DNA of 64,000 nucleotides from assembly GCF_051020985.1 (NCBI RefSeq), contig NC_135007.1, positions 17,454,501-17,518,500 on the forward strand. Reading direction: 5' to 3'. Position numbers and translations under genes: made by a program. The notes beneath the pieces were generated by a model. It was not told the origin of the DNA and did not search any database. It was given only the letters and a program-made list of their open reading frames with translations. This DNA is from Nomia melanderi (lineage: Eukaryota; Arthropoda; Insecta; Hymenoptera; Halictidae). Shown piece after piece: positions 1 to 13,223 of this stretch (its first letter is position 1; the number at the start of each line of letters is the position of its first letter).

Positions 1-2805
1 GATTGGGGTTGAATCCGTTTTTATTTAACTAAGACAGTTCGGTACAATTGATCGGAACGTAATGAATATATGCGTTAACTCGTTTCATAAATATCATGGA
101 GATCGAGGTCCGTTTTCCTTTTCAATCGATTAGAATGTTGTCCAGTCGAGAGCACGGATGACTCACTGCCAATTCTATTTCGAATAGTAACAGTTGGTGG
201 GACACCCCGTATAATCCAGGGAGTAATTTGTTGCCGCGACCCTTTCCACGCGAAAGGTTGCGCGTCACTGTTTCGGGGGGTGGCGCGGACATATTTCCCG
301 GCGAGGAAATAAGCGAGAGCCAGACGGGACGGATCATTCGGACGGTTTAATTCGAAACTTCAATTTCGGCTTCGGACCCGGCGTTAAAGTGGATAACACG
401 GCCGGCACTCGATCGGACGGAACTCGGACACGTGCGCGGCCGCGTTTAATGGGGCCGGGAACGATGTCGTGTCGTGTCGTGTCGCGTCGCGTCGCGTCGC
501 AACGAGATGCGAATCGGCACGCGAAATAGGCCAACTTGTTCCTCCGCGTAATGAGCGAGCAGACTCCGCGTTCGGATGGCGCATTTACCCGAAACGCTTT
601 TTATTTGCACGGCAAACGGGATTCCAGAGCTGCTCGCGTGGCTCGAGGAGACTCCTGCATCACTGGAATTAGTGTGGTTTGTTTTGGACGGCTCGCGCGA
701 CGCGTGTAACGCGACTCCTGGAATGTTAAGATTGCATTTGGAAATAATTCGAAGTTTTGTGATGGATACGAAGTTCGGTTCATCAGAAAATCATTAGTGA
801 AAGGGAGAGGGATAGTAATCATTTGAAATCGCAATTTACATTCAATAGTTCCCGATAACTTTCAACAGTACTCAATAATTAGCAATAATTGCCAACAATC
901 TTGAAGCACAAGTAGCAATGCAATCTGTATTATGAGTAATACAATAACCGAAAGAAACCCTCTACAAGCCGAACCACTAGCATCGGAAGTTTCATTGCAC
1001 GCTTGAATTTCAACAGTGCCCTCGACCACCAATAACCTTTTTCCAACCCCCGAGTTCCCTCCATTGAAACCTCGCCCCCGTTAAAAGCGAAACGTTCGGC
1101 GAAACCGTGAACACACGCTATTCAAATTCTCGGTTACCGTCGAAACGACACCGTTAGGTGCTCATCCGAGCCTCGTTCCCCGCGGAATACCTTCTTCCCA
1201 GCTCGTTTCTGGAACGTAACGTCCCGACGGAAGCCCCGGGTACCTGGCGAACCCGGGCACAGTGTCGTTAGAGGTCTCTCGAGCGAGGCCAGCCCGTTAC
1301 GGACGGATTACCGTTCGTCGCCGGGGCGACGTCAACCTCAATTTCAATTTTCATTTTCGTTAGACCGGGGATCTCGGTTACAGTTCCATCTCGCGGAAGC
1401 CGCGCGGATTTATTCGCCGCGGACCGCCGCGTAAAACCGCGGACCGCGGATCTTACAGAAGAAATTTATGAAATTTCAGACGCCCGGCGATTTTTTATTC
1501 CCGTAACGGACCGCGTCGCGCGGCGAGAGAAAAAAGCGGTCGGTTAATAAATTCCCCGGGAAGCTGGCAGAGACAGCAAAATAAACGGCGGAATTGAATT
1601 GTTGGTCGACGAAAAAAATATTCCGCTTCCGCCGTGTATCTTCCGGTCGTTTTTTCGTTCCTTCCTCCTGCGGCGGGTCTTACGAGCGGTCCTCCGCCGT
1701 TCGTTCCTCGCGGTCCTCGTCGATCCCGACTTCAATGGAGTATTATCCGGCGATCGAGTCTGGGAAGCTCGATATCGGCTGCGGGAAAAGGATACCGGAA
1801 CTGCGATACTTTTTCCCGCCGGACGGGAACGAAATAATACCTCCTCTCGATTCGATGGAACACCGGGACCCGCTGGTCGATTGAAAGGCTATTGTTGGAC
1901 CGCGGATTTTTATTCGTTTATGGGAAGTTTGGGTGTTTGACTCTGTTCGACTTGATATTTTGGGAATACTGTTCACCTGTTCACCGACGGAGGACGGATG
2001 TTCGATGCATCAGTAGTGGAGTGCATTTCGAATTAAATCTATGCTTCAGTCTAGACTATTTTATATTGGGGGATATATTTTGTGTGAAAATAGACTGGGA
2101 GTAAGAATATATATAGGGATTGTCATTAATTTGCACTTTTGGGAGCTTTAAGCCACTAATGACGCGGGTATCTGAGACGACAACGAGTTGCGTCAACGGA
2201 TCGCGGCGCTGTGATTTGCAATTGACAGGAACAGTGGGATCATTCGGATTCGACGGGTCCGTTGATCGGCCGCGATCGCTGCATACGGGTGTAACCGTGC
2301 AAACGAATCCGCACAAACACTTGGGGCGATGATTAAACATTTAATTAATCGCGCGCTCGCGCGGCTCAGCGAGCACCGGACTCGTCGGCTTTGTTGGGTA
2401 ATTGCGAAAAACCTGGCTTATTTGTCGGCCGAGCAATCGGATGCGATGATAACGATCATTGTCGTTCTCGGTGTATATTGGACGTTTTTCGAGACCGAAT
2501 GGAACGAGATTCATCTTTCGTGGTGCTCGTTTTAAAGAATTCTTTCACTCTATAACGAATTACACGTTGCCAAAGGAATGAGATCAACTTGTGGATTTTT
2601 CTAGATGATTAAACTATCGATTTTAATTACCGCAGTTCTTCATTCGTTAGACATTTTATCCTAATGCTTCCAGCCAATGAATATTCGTTCGTTTATCCTT
2701 GCAAATCAGAAGTTTATAAACTAAACGATAAAAGCAATATTCGCTGAGGCGTCTCGATCGGAATCGACGGTTATCAAACATTTCCCCTGCGTGTTTATAA
2801 AACAC
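1..2805. other. No gene recognised; non-coding
   Basis: Besides the pentamer array, two short ATG-started frames (576-797 and 2329-2535, plus) have natural-looking peptides but no domain or splice support. Bases 197-213 (GTGGGACACCCCGTATA) resemble a transposon terminus string common in insects. The rest is CpG-rich unique DNA. Confidence 0.6.
466..500. repeat. Pentamer microsatellite GTCGT/GTCGC, 7 units
   Basis: Three GTCGT units followed by four GTCGC units, 35 bp without interruption. The two blocks differ by one CpG-creating base. Confidence 0.95.
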
Positions 2806-2842
2806 ACTATGCGTCAAATCGACGCGTTCCGTAAACCCAGTG
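2806..2842 (-). mobile_element. Solo end of the same TTAA element family
   Basis: Read on the minus strand from TTAA at 2843-2846, 33 of 37 bases match the left end of the 3287-3500 element (CACTGGGTTTACGGAACGCG, then a close match). No partner end was found to the left, so it is a truncated or decayed copy, in inverted orientation to its neighbour. Confidence 0.6.
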
Positions 2843-3286
2843 TTAACAGTGCCGAGACAGAGTAATCTAACCCCGAATCCGGCCGTATTTGCGAACGATT
2901 AGCATAGGCGTCGCCACAATGGCCCGCGTGCCGTCGGTGAGCCTAACCCGCGAGCGTATCGGGGACGAATTTCCAGGGATTGGAATCGATGTCTTCTTAA
3001 TAAGGGTGCAACCGGGATGAGGCCGTCGTCGATCCGAGCGACAACAACAATGCCGAAACGGCTCGGTACACCGGCGCACCCCCATTAACGATGATTATTC
3101 CTTGTCATATCCGCTCGCGCGGCCTGTTGCCCCACTAAAAATCGTCCTTGTCGTTTTCGTTCTCCATTCTCGCGGACAAAACGCCGTGTTCATCCGGCGC
3201 GGTATTAAACACTCCGCGGAAACTCCGTATCCACGTTACGATAGTTTCTCGCGGCAAGTAAACTCGAAATATTTCTGGTTCGTCAA

Positions 3287-3500
3287 CACTAGGTTTACGG
3301 AACGCGTCGAATTGACGGATACTGGATTTCAGAAATATTATTTTGCAAATGTTCACGCCGATTTTTTTGATGCCATCACACTGGCATGCACCCCAATTAC
3401 CTACTATCGAATTTCCAGTTTCCACGATCTAAATAAACGAGCATCAATTCTTTTAGGAATAATAGAATCAAGTGTACAATAAATGCCCGTAAACCTAGTG
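3287..3500. mobile_element. TTAA-type MITE, 214 bp
   Basis: The element has perfect 14-bp terminal inverted repeats, CACTAGGTTTACGG at 3287-3300 and its reverse complement ending at 3500. It is flanked by TCAA (3283-3286) and TTAA (3501-3504), consistent with a TTAA target duplication with one base decayed. This layout is typical of non-autonomous piggyBac-like elements. The 126-codon frame that runs through it is not a transposase. Confidence 0.72.
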
Positions 3501-3504
3501 TTAA

Positions 3505-5795
3505 GGGTTGATATTAGGAACGGAAATTTATATCTTTTATTTCGGTCCCATCGTTTCCCAAGATTGACGAAATCGAAATAGAATATTCTCGATTAGAGAT
3601 TCTTTGAAATACGCACAGATCGAAGAATCAGGAGATACTACGGTCGACGTAGATTTTTTGGCAACGGATCCGTTCGGCGGCGGAATCTCTCGGATTTCGA
3701 GCGCGTTACGTAGGAATTTCCATTTCTTGACGGTCCTCCATCGATCCCCCGGGGGCAGCCGCGCCGGTCTCCACGAACTGGCCGAGGCAGCCACTTTCCC
3801 GCGGAATAAGAGTGTGGCAGGTGCTTTAGCCCCAGCCGGGCGGTAAATTTCCCGGATTTTATCGGCGAAAATTTAGAGACACCATAAAACCGCGCGGCGT
3901 CGAACGAAGACGCATGTTTATGTGTATGGATATTTCCGGATATTCCCCGCCGACCGGGTAAAATATGCGAACGCCGGCATTGTCGTTCGCCGTGAATTTT
4001 ACGATCGCGTAAAGTTCCCGAAAGGAAAAAACCGAAAGAACGGGGCGGAAATGTGCGCGGGAGGAAACGGAAAACGGAGGAAGCGGACCGCGAGCGAATC
4101 GTTTTAATAACCGACAATCCGCGAAGTGGTACGCGGGCGGTGGCCGATCCCCTTGACGATCACGGGGAAACAGAGAGGCGCGTCTCCGCTCCGCGGGGGA
4201 TTAAACACGCGCCGCGTCGCCTCCGACGAAAAACTACGCGTCATCGGAACAACCTTTAACGCTCGAATATTCGAGGAATTTAATATAGTCGGATTTTTCC
4301 GGAATTTAATATAGAAAATTTGCTACGCGGGAATGTATCCGCCGTGTTATGTAGATTGTTTTCATTATATCGTACGTACGTTGTTTTTCACGTTCGTTAC
4401 AAGCTCCGACGAGGATTGCGTTAAACTTTTATGTATTTTATGATACTTCCGTGTTCCCGTTACACAGATTCGTATCGTTATTCCTGATATTTTGCAAATT
4501 TTCGCTCGATCGCCTTCGAATTCTCACGTCTACCTTCTACTCCCCAAATTTCACCACCGTTAACTCTTTCTTCAAATATTCTTTTGATTCTTCAAACTAT
4601 CCACATCTACTTTCCATTCCTCGAACTCCAACTTCAACCGCAGTTCTTTGTAACGTTCGCTTCAACGTTTTCATCCGCAATCCCGCCGGCATCGCGTGCC
4701 AGGTCCGCCCCGCGACTTAGCTGTTTTACTTCGCGATTTCCATTAATATCAGCGGCGAAGTTCACGCGGCTCCCGCTAACACCGGAACAAACGAGGATTT
4801 AGCGGAGTCCTTTATCGGTCTCCGACGCGTTACGACCGCATTACCGGGAACTTTCGCGGCGAGCTCGAAAGTTCGTGTACCGGTGGATCCTGGCCGCCGG
4901 AAGTCAAGATCCGAGCGCGCAATTAAAAGCGAGCGGCTCGACGCGACCGGAAACCGGGACTAACCGGACCTCTCCACGCTTCCGGTTCGCCGAGAGCCAA
5001 TCCACTCGCGGCTCCATCAAAAATTCAAGCCGTGTATCGGGCTTTTCTGCGGTTTTCGTGCTGCTAATTCCTGCGGATCGATCGATCGCTGAATTTAGAC
5101 CTCCTCCCGTGTTGTCCCGGTGCAGCGGGTAGGAACGCGGATGCACGCCGACGATCCGCACGCGCTTTAATTAATTCCCCTGCCCCCTTGGTCGAACGCA
5201 AACGACATCGGCGTGACTATTTCAATTTACACCGGTCGGACCTGTAATTATTTCATCGGGGCTAGACCGAGGAGAGGGCGATTACGATCTTCTGCGGCAA
5301 GAATCCTTGCTTTTCGAGTTATATCGGAAACTGAGTGGTTTCTGGTGGTCGGTGCATAGCTTTGATATTGCTAGGTGTTTCTAGATGACCACAGAGATAG
5401 AAGAGTTAGGTCTGTAGCGATATTAAAGGATAAACAATGATTTGGAATGATAAACTTTGGTTGATGCGTGTGCTACCGTTTTCGAGGTTTCGAAAGGTAA
5501 AAAAGTTCTTCTAATTTATAACGATTATTATTCTTAATATTGTAGAAACCAGAACTGTTCCGATCTACGTCCACTTTACAGCAACAGTTGCCAAGTTAAA
5601 GAATTTCAATTAAAGAATCTTGTATGAATGTTTGATGCGTCTAAAGAGACGAGAAAGGAAATCTATTCCGAAAATCTTCGTTCCCTTGGTAGAATTTTTT
5701 TGAAAGTGACTTCCAAAGGCATGCAGTCCGTTTCGAGCACAGGCTGGCCAGAGGAAACGTTTATCTGGGAGTGATATGAGCTCTCGGGTGTTTAC
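3505..5795. other. No gene recognised
   Basis: CpG-rich unique DNA. Overlapping frames at 3604-4314 are Arg/Ser-rich and open on both strands, so they look like chance. 4450-4720 is pyrimidine-rich. Confidence 0.6.
4275..4314 (+). repeat. 14-bp exact direct repeat, 26 bp apart
   Basis: GGAATTTAATATAG at 4275-4288 and 4301-4314. Confidence 0.8.
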
Positions 5796-5865
5796 CCTGT
5801 CTAGTCCAGGCCGCGTATTCTGATGCAGTAACAGCAGCCGTGATGAAGCCCGGCTGAACCGTTTT
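5796..5865 (-). CDS. Possible short internal coding exon, 70 bp
   Basis: On the minus strand the acceptor is CCTGTCCTTTTAG, just before 5865, and a donor-like site follows 5796 (ACAGG|GTAAAC). In frame 1 the exon reads 23 codons plus one base (KTVQPGFITAAVTASEYAAW, then TRQ), a natural-looking peptide. A second frame is also open but gives an Arg/Leu-rich peptide. The surrounding 5710-5945 is low in CpG and rich in CTG, GCC and CAG triplets, unlike neighbouring DNA. Its phase does not fit directly after the 36781-36950 exon, so if both belong to one gene, exons in between are missing from this annotation. Function unknown; this may be a chance pairing of splice-like sites. Confidence 0.33.
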
Positions 5866-6214
5866 CTAAAAGGACAGGATTACATCTGGAAACCCCTGGC
5901 AGCTGTAACTGCCAGAATCTGGACACTGGTACCCACATGGGTATCAAGAGAATTACGGCTGGCACGGCAGATACGCGCTCCGCTCGGGGAAACAATGCGC
6001 GATCCGTGCAATCGAAAACAACGGTAAAACAGTACTTAACTCGTTCCAAACGAATCGCGTCTAGCTTACAGCGCGTTCAATTCTGTTTCACTCGTTTACG
6101 TGTCACCGTAGAAAAACGGAAACCTGCAGTTTACATTGCATTTCTAGTAGTCAATTTTTATTCTACATGAAATTAGAATGAATCTTTACGGGCAGGATAT
6201 TTGTGTCATCTCAT

Positions 6215-6466
6215 TTCGAAACGTTAAGATTACTCGAAGCGAAATGGTTTAGGAATGATGGAAATCTGCTTTATTATATTTTAGAAATTAAGTTAGCACA
6301 ATGAAATGGAAGCGACCTGCTCCATTGCATTTTAAAATTGAAGAGTTTCCAGTGGGATCGGATATAGCACAATGGAACGTTCTCGCCTCGTCTCGAAATA
6401 TTAAGACAGCTCGAAGCCAAATGGTTCGGAAATGAAAGAACTCCCTCCGATAATTTCAGAATTCAT
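6215..6466 (+). repeat. Diverged direct duplication, 177 bp apart
   Basis: A roughly 44-bp core starting at 6215 (TCGAAACGTTAAGA) matches one starting at 6392 (TCGAAATATTAAGA) at 34 of 44 positions, both containing CTCGAAGCSAAATGGTT. A smaller pair, GCACAATGRAA, is at about 6297 and 6367. An old tandem duplication or transposon remnant. Confidence 0.6.
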
Positions 6467-7521
6467 TTATCTCGGCTCCTACGGAACCAGAGTGTCCGTT
6501 CGCTCGAAAAGCCAGCGGCCAACAGACTTAACGAACCCCTGGCAAAGTACCGAGCTCTCGGTTCACCGAATTGGCCGGCGGAGCTATGCGAGTCATCCCT
6601 AAAGCTGTCCATTCGTACGGTCGGGAATCATTATTCTAGCTCTCCTCCGATAGAAAATGCTCGAAGGAGCCCGTGCGAGCGAGGAAACAGAAGTGGCTAT
6701 CGCCGGTGGACAACCGTGGCCGAGAAAGATGGCGAACCAAGAGGATAAAGGGCGAACGAGAAACGACAAAAGCTGAGAAGACGAAGGGGAGAGGCCGAGG
6801 GGGGAGGGAATGAAATACGAAGGGATGAAAGGAAGGAGAAATGACTGAAATGGATGGATCTTTATTACGCGGCGCAAGGTATTGTACGGTGCGCAGCTTA
6901 GATACGATGAAGGTAAATCGAGGATGCTATCGAAACGGGAATAAAACGGATGAAAGCGGATGGATAGAGCCGCGAAGATGGATGAAACGTCGCGGAAAAT
7001 GGGAAATAGGTTTCACGGACGGCGTTCGTTTGCGATTCGGCTGGATTTTGATGTCGGCCGCCGGGATGAAAGGGTTGTCCGACCGCTGGGGGTGGTTTCG
7101 CGGGCTACGAAGAATACCCCCATACATAGAAAAACCGTCCAATACAATTATTTCATTGATTTTTCGCGCGCTGCTAACTCTACCACGTACGAGAACATTC
7201 AACATTCTTGTTTAGATATTTTGATTTTCGACTGCAAAAGGTTGCGAAGCACTTTTTAGGAAATCCTTGGAGAAAACCGTGGACCAGAAATTTTCAGAGA
7301 CTCGATTTCCCTGGGAACAAGGCTCGAAATTCTCGTCGTGTCGCAATTTCACGGTATTGACGTCGCCTATCGTCGCGTTCCGAGAGGTCGGACGAGTTTT
7401 TGCGAATCGAACGATGAAAGGAGCGTGAAAAACAAGCACGCTGGGGTGGAGGGATCGGCCGATTGGAAAGAGAAAGCGGGGAAGGTCAAATACCGACACG
7501 AAAACCGTGGAAAACGACGAG

Positions 7522-7545
7522 GAACGCGGTTGTTGGACCGCGTTC
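7522..7545. repeat. Perfect 9-bp hairpin
   Basis: GAACGCGGT (7522-7530) and ACCGCGTTC (7537-7545) around TGTTGG. Confidence 0.85.
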
Positions 7546-9503
7546 GTTCTCGAAACGAACTCGGAACTTTCCTCGTTCCAGCCGACTCCGGGAATGGTCG
7601 CTTAAGCTAACGGTGTGGCTCAGTGGAACCGATCCGGACAGGATCAACGGAGATATCTAACTTTCCGAACGGAAACGAATTCGCTGGGCTGCGTTATCCA
7701 ACGGCGGGCTGCGGTCGTCGCGATACATCGGTTGTTCTACGTTCCGAACAGAGCAAATATACTAAATATACTACAGTTTCCTAAATCGTTAATTCGAAGC
7801 GACAACTCTTTGCCAAGGCGACGAGCCGATTCGCCTTGAAAAATGAAGGATCACCCAGGAAAAAAATCCCCGAGCCGATCGTATGCATTTACAACAAGTC
7901 GGATCATGGCCATCCTGGCATTATGAATTTGTATTGAACTCATCAGCGGTGAAGCAACGTGTTCGCAGCTTCAGGAATCGATGGCAAAACAGCGTTGAAT
8001 ATGTAATTCCGCGCGCGACCAAGGATACGTTTTTTTCGATGCAGTGGAAGATTTCGAAGTGAACGGCATCTCTCGATTTACGTAAATGTTAAGGACACGT
8101 CGAAGACGAATCCGATTGGACCTTGAAACATCGCTCATAAGAATTTCGCGTATCTTTTATTCAAGGCATTACCCACGCGTTTAACATAGATAACCATCCG
8201 ATTATAAAAACATCGATTTACGTAATCGTGAAGATTTCTACCGATATCCCCATAATAGCCTCACCTATATTTTAATGGAGCAAAAACTAGGAATTGCAGG
8301 TAAAGTGCTTCATAACTCAGTCGACCATTAGCTCTAGAATTCGGGAATTCTTCGGCGTGCGGCGGAAGGTCGAAATGGTCATTAATATTAATCCGGCGGC
8401 GCGATCTCGTCGAAAGCGTCGAATATCGAGAGGAACGTCTATTCCTAGTTCGAAACGGGTCAGCCCGTACAGTTTTAAACGGTTTCTTATTCCACGACCG
8501 GTCGATCATCTTCGGGTAATCGTTTCCCAATCGACCGGAACGGCCATTCATTCCCGTGGAGGGAACAAAAGGAACGATTCCGCGCCGGTGACGTATCGCT
8601 CGACATGAATGCAGTTTCGTTTCGCCTCGGGGCACTCTCGTTTTCCTTTTTATTCCCCCCAGCCCTTTCATTCTTGTTTTCGACGGCCGGGAAACCGGCG
8701 TCTGTACGTTTCTTAGGCGAGCAGCGGGGTCGGGGATCGGCGACAGGACAAATCGATGGATTAAGGTCGGCTCGGTACACGACGGACCTCGTCCGAGTCT
8801 TCTCCGCCTCCGCCGCCTCGGCTGTTCGTCCTGGAATCGCGTTTACCCGACGCCCCTCCTAATTACTCGCTCTCTGTGATTCACCTTTGAACCCGTGTTT
8901 AGTTCTCCGGATCAGTGGAATTCGAATCCTGGCGCGGATCGCGCTTCAAACGGAAGTTTTCCCGATGAAAGTCGATAGCTTCGCGTTGTGTTCTAATGAT
9001 CGCGACATTGCATAATGAGACGCTTGATTGCCGAAGAATTCAAAAATATTTCAGACGTTAGTTTCATCAATTATACACGCGAAATGTAGATACTGTAATA
9101 AACAGAATTAACCAGTTTCAAGATAACATATAGTTACAGATATTAGCCTCAACTTCTCAGACTCGAAAGGATAGAACTGGTACTGACAGCTTTCGTGCAA
9201 CGCAACAATCCGTTGAACATTAGAAATTGAAATTATCGTTACAATGTTCCACGAGTCTGATATGTTGCTCTATCGCAAATCAAACACCGTTGCAGCGGCG
9301 CTCGGAAAACGCGGATAGTAACAAACATTTCGGCGAAACGCGCATCAAACCGCCAGAATCCAATTAAAGCGACAATTGCGTTTTGAAATTAATTAACGCG
9401 ACTGTCGGTCGCGTTTATTTTTAAGTGTCTTTGTTGTCTTGCGCCCGCGGACGTGTAGGAAAATAATGAGGGAGGGACAAAAGGCTGCTGCGACCGCATT
9501 GTC

Positions 9504-9535
9504 GGCCGCGGCGAAGCGGCCGCCATATAAAGGGA
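9504..9535 (+). promoter_or_regulatory. TATA-like motif beside a GC palindrome
   Basis: CGGCCGC and GCGGCCG arms sit just upstream of CCATATAAAGGG. It resembles a TATA promoter, but no convincing gene starts downstream. Confidence 0.15.
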
Positions 9536-12500
9536 AACCGGAAACGATGTCGATACCGCGTGCCAGCCTGTCCCCTCCGCGCTGCGCCGCTTTTTCGTCG
9601 AGATTGTTAGCAACGGAAAAATCGGGACTGATACGGATCCGTGCGCTGGCATCCGTTTCTTTCTATTTATCGGACGCTCGACCATTTTTACCAATTACAT
9701 TATGCGATGCATACATACATCAAACATTATCTTAAATCGATACCAAAATAATAATACCGCGCACGGATTTCCATTGGAACGATAATTCCGCCTCAATAAT
9801 TTATCCTTGTCGCAACAAACCGAGAAACGATAACTTCCATATTGCATTTCGAACGAGTTGAATTTACCATCTCTTTAATCTTCATTTTTCCAGCGTTGCT
9901 TTCATTTAAATAAAATGCTGGATTCCTTTCGCGTGTGAAATGGAAAGTTGTCAATAAATAATGTTTACTATTTGCCATATTAGTTCTTCTCCGCTCTTCC
10001 AAAAGAAAATTCTGATACTCGAGAAAACTTCCATAAATTGTCCCACGAATCACTGGGTCAAAACAATCGCCGCGCAAGATACAATAAATCCCTAATCCGA
10101 AGCTCATTAGACAGCAACTATACCGGACTAGCAATCAGCGCGCGAACGTGCACTGCTAAACAGACAACCGTAACTTCCGGAGAGCAGACACTTGCCGCGT
10201 AACTTCATTCCACGGAATCGAAGCTAGCAGACGCCTCGCCGATTCTCATTTGCTTCGAGCAAATTGCTTCGGAACCCGGTCACATCGGTTTCATTAAAAT
10301 CGAACGCGAGTTCCCGGGGACTTCTCCGGCGGAATTACTCGCGGCTCCCGAACTTTCCGCGCGTTTTTCCGCGGAGAAACTTTCCTCTTCCCTTCCGCGA
10401 GGAAAGAACACGCGTGTCTTCGCTCGCAGGTGAGCGAGGAGGTCTCCCTCCCCGACGCAACGCCATATTGATTCGTAAACGGCCCCGGAAACAAGAACTC
10501 GCTTGGTAAGTGCGCCTTCCAGCGCCCACCCCTCGGAATCGAATTACATATTCGCAGTTCCCTGCGCCGGATACGACACTATACACCCATTCTTCGCGAG
10601 CTCGTGAAAAAGTTCGTCGACACGGGGGTGAGAGCGCTCCGAATGGTTTCCCATGAAAAACGCATACGCGCGGGGGACTCTTTTCTTCGCTGAAAATTTC
10701 ATCTCGCGGGGGGGGATAAACGACGAGTTTCTCGGAGGTGTTTGACGAGTTATTCGACCGTGGTAATTCGCGTATTTTATAGTTGCTTCGGTTTAGAAAG
10801 TGGAAAGTGTTCTCGTATGAAAGTATCTTTTTATTTTGGGAACTACCGAGCGAAGATTAGCGATCTCGGAACGCGTTGGAAGTTATTTAAAATTGTTTCT
10901 TTACCTTGGAACATCCCTTAAGTGAAAATGAAGGTACTCTAAACGAAGGAACGAAGGAAAGAACTTCGAAACGTAAGATCCTTCTATCGCATTATTCGAT
11001 CCCCAGGAGCAATGCGTTGCTCGAAATTGTTTTCCTGTTTTGAAAGGTATAGGGGGATGAGGGAATTGACTTTGTCGGTGTATCAAGAATCATGGGTCGA
11101 AGGGGAACTTCGATAGGAAAGACGTAAGGGATGCTGTCCGGATTATTTGACGTCTCTTCGAGTAATGTTTCTCATTCGAAATTGTTTGCCTGTTCACCGG
11201 GATCCGTAGCCATGGAATCGGTGTTTCTCCGGGAACACCGGGAATCCCGGGACGAAATTATTTCCCCGTCAACATCTGCACCGCGACGGCACACTGTCTT
11301 ATCGGGTTATTACTTAGCGATAAGCAGAACGCTTTAAGGGAGAAGTTACCGCGGATTATCCTCTATATATTCACGATGTTATGCAAATTACCGAACCCTC
11401 CACGGAGAACTCCGTGGCGAGCTTTCCTCTCCTATTTAGACGCGTCTGCACTTGGGTGTTACCCCAAGGATAATTATCTTTCGAGACTATTACGGTTCGC
11501 GTCCCTGTATTCTTGACGTATCGCAGAACCTTTTCTTTTAATCGTCCATCCAGTGTTCCACTTTACTAATTATAGAAATTTAGAAATCTAGAAACTTCCA
11601 GTATTTCTCACACTTCCAAACATTCCGTATTTTACGAAATTAATTCGTCCGAAAACACCCATGTCAAATCACGATCGCGCAAACGCTCGAAACTGCACAC
11701 GCTTCGCGTCGATCGCAGCATATTCCCGTAACACTCGAGCCTGAAAAATCCGGCAGAACTTCACGAGCACTTTATTCCCTTAATATTTCCAAGATACTGG
11801 TTTCGAGGCGGTCTCGTTAAACCGGTACCAAGAGTAAATAAGGAAGAACGCGGGAACGGCGAGACTCGCGATAAGAAGAAGCGGGAGAAAGAGAAGAAGA
11901 GCAAAGAGGGAGCCGCCGATTTCGGTCATATCCACGGTCGGGTCATGAATGCGAAAACCGGCGGCGGCACGTAAGTTATAGACGCATTATTTCTTCCCGC
12001 TATCGCGTCGCAGACCTTCCCTTTATTTTCAGCGTATATTTCGGCTAGCCGGCGCATTTCCGAGAGGGCGATTCTTTTGTTTATCGCGGCGCGGCAACGA
12101 CAGCGAGTTGCCCGAACCACCCTCAACCTCCGCGTGCGCGCGGGATCGCGACCGCGCTCGGTTTTCCCCGCTTAAAATTGCTTTCCGCGAGTACGAAAGA
12201 TAAATCGCGACATCCCACGGCCATGATATTACAAGCTAATCAAGAATCTTCGTCTCCTCGATGTTAGCTCTTCGTATTTTCGCTCCGAGACAGAGCAAAT
12301 GTTCAGCTTCGTTTCAATCGCGATCTTGCGCTACGGTGAAATTAGCGAAAGCTTCCGCAAAAGGCCGCGTTTCGCGATCTGGAGGGTCGATCGAGCGATA
12401 CCCTCCGCGGCGGAAATGAAATTGATTAACCCTGAACCCTGGGAAGCTCGCGAGGCCGAAAGAAATTCATTTCCAGGTCCGCAGTGCGCGTTTTTCGCGG

Positions 12501-13223
12501 CGAGGAAATTAATGGAACGCGACCGCCCGAGACGTTTCTTCTGATCGCGGTTCACCCAGCCGGAAAATGCGCGCCAGGATTTTTTGCTCGGACAAAGCAC
12601 CGCTTTGATATAGTTTCTTTTTTCCGCAGACGACCGGAATAAGTTTCTTCCTTAAGTTCGAACGGTTCTTTAGAAACTCTGGGAATTCTAAGATGAACAT
12701 GCTCGAATTTTGAGGATTGAGTTACAATTTCTATCAAGTACATTTTACGAATAAAAAGCTATTTATGATCAAGTGAAGTTGACAATGTTGTTTGATTGTT
12801 GAATGAGATTAATAAGAGAAAGCACTTGTTCGAGATTCCTAGACCGGAGATTTATCATGGAACGTAATCTCGAAAGATTTTTGATCACGCTTTGCGTGGG
12901 GAATGCGAGTCGAAATCTGGGGAACGGTTAATTCGGTGGAACTGGGTATCTCGAGTCTAATGGAATTCGCGAAGAAAGTCTGTTCGAGTATGCCGAGATT
13001 TAATCTGAACGCTGTTCGGTAAACGACCTTGCCCGGAATGCGGTGAAACCGCTTTGCGGAAGCTGTGATCGTGACTCTGATCTCGGTTGACTGACTGGCA
13101 CGGTTTACGGGTGATAGATCTACCGGCGAATAGATGATAGAGAGATTTCAAATCGAACAAAGTCTAGGAAAGTCTCCTAGAAGACTCTCGAGGGATCTTC
13201 GAACGTCTTTAACTATTTTCGAA

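Noticed and set aside
197..213. GTGGGACACCCCGTATA and GTATACAGGGTAACC (35746-35760) as paired ends of one transposon
   Set aside because: The match is weak, the two are 35 kb apart, and neither has a partner end or target duplication.
3102..3482. 126-codon frame across the MITE as a transposase
   Set aside because: The element is only 214 bp and the peptide has no transposase motif; the frame is a by-product.
8925..8950. TTCGAATCC T-loop-like string
   Set aside because: No acceptor stem or anticodon arm can be formed upstream.
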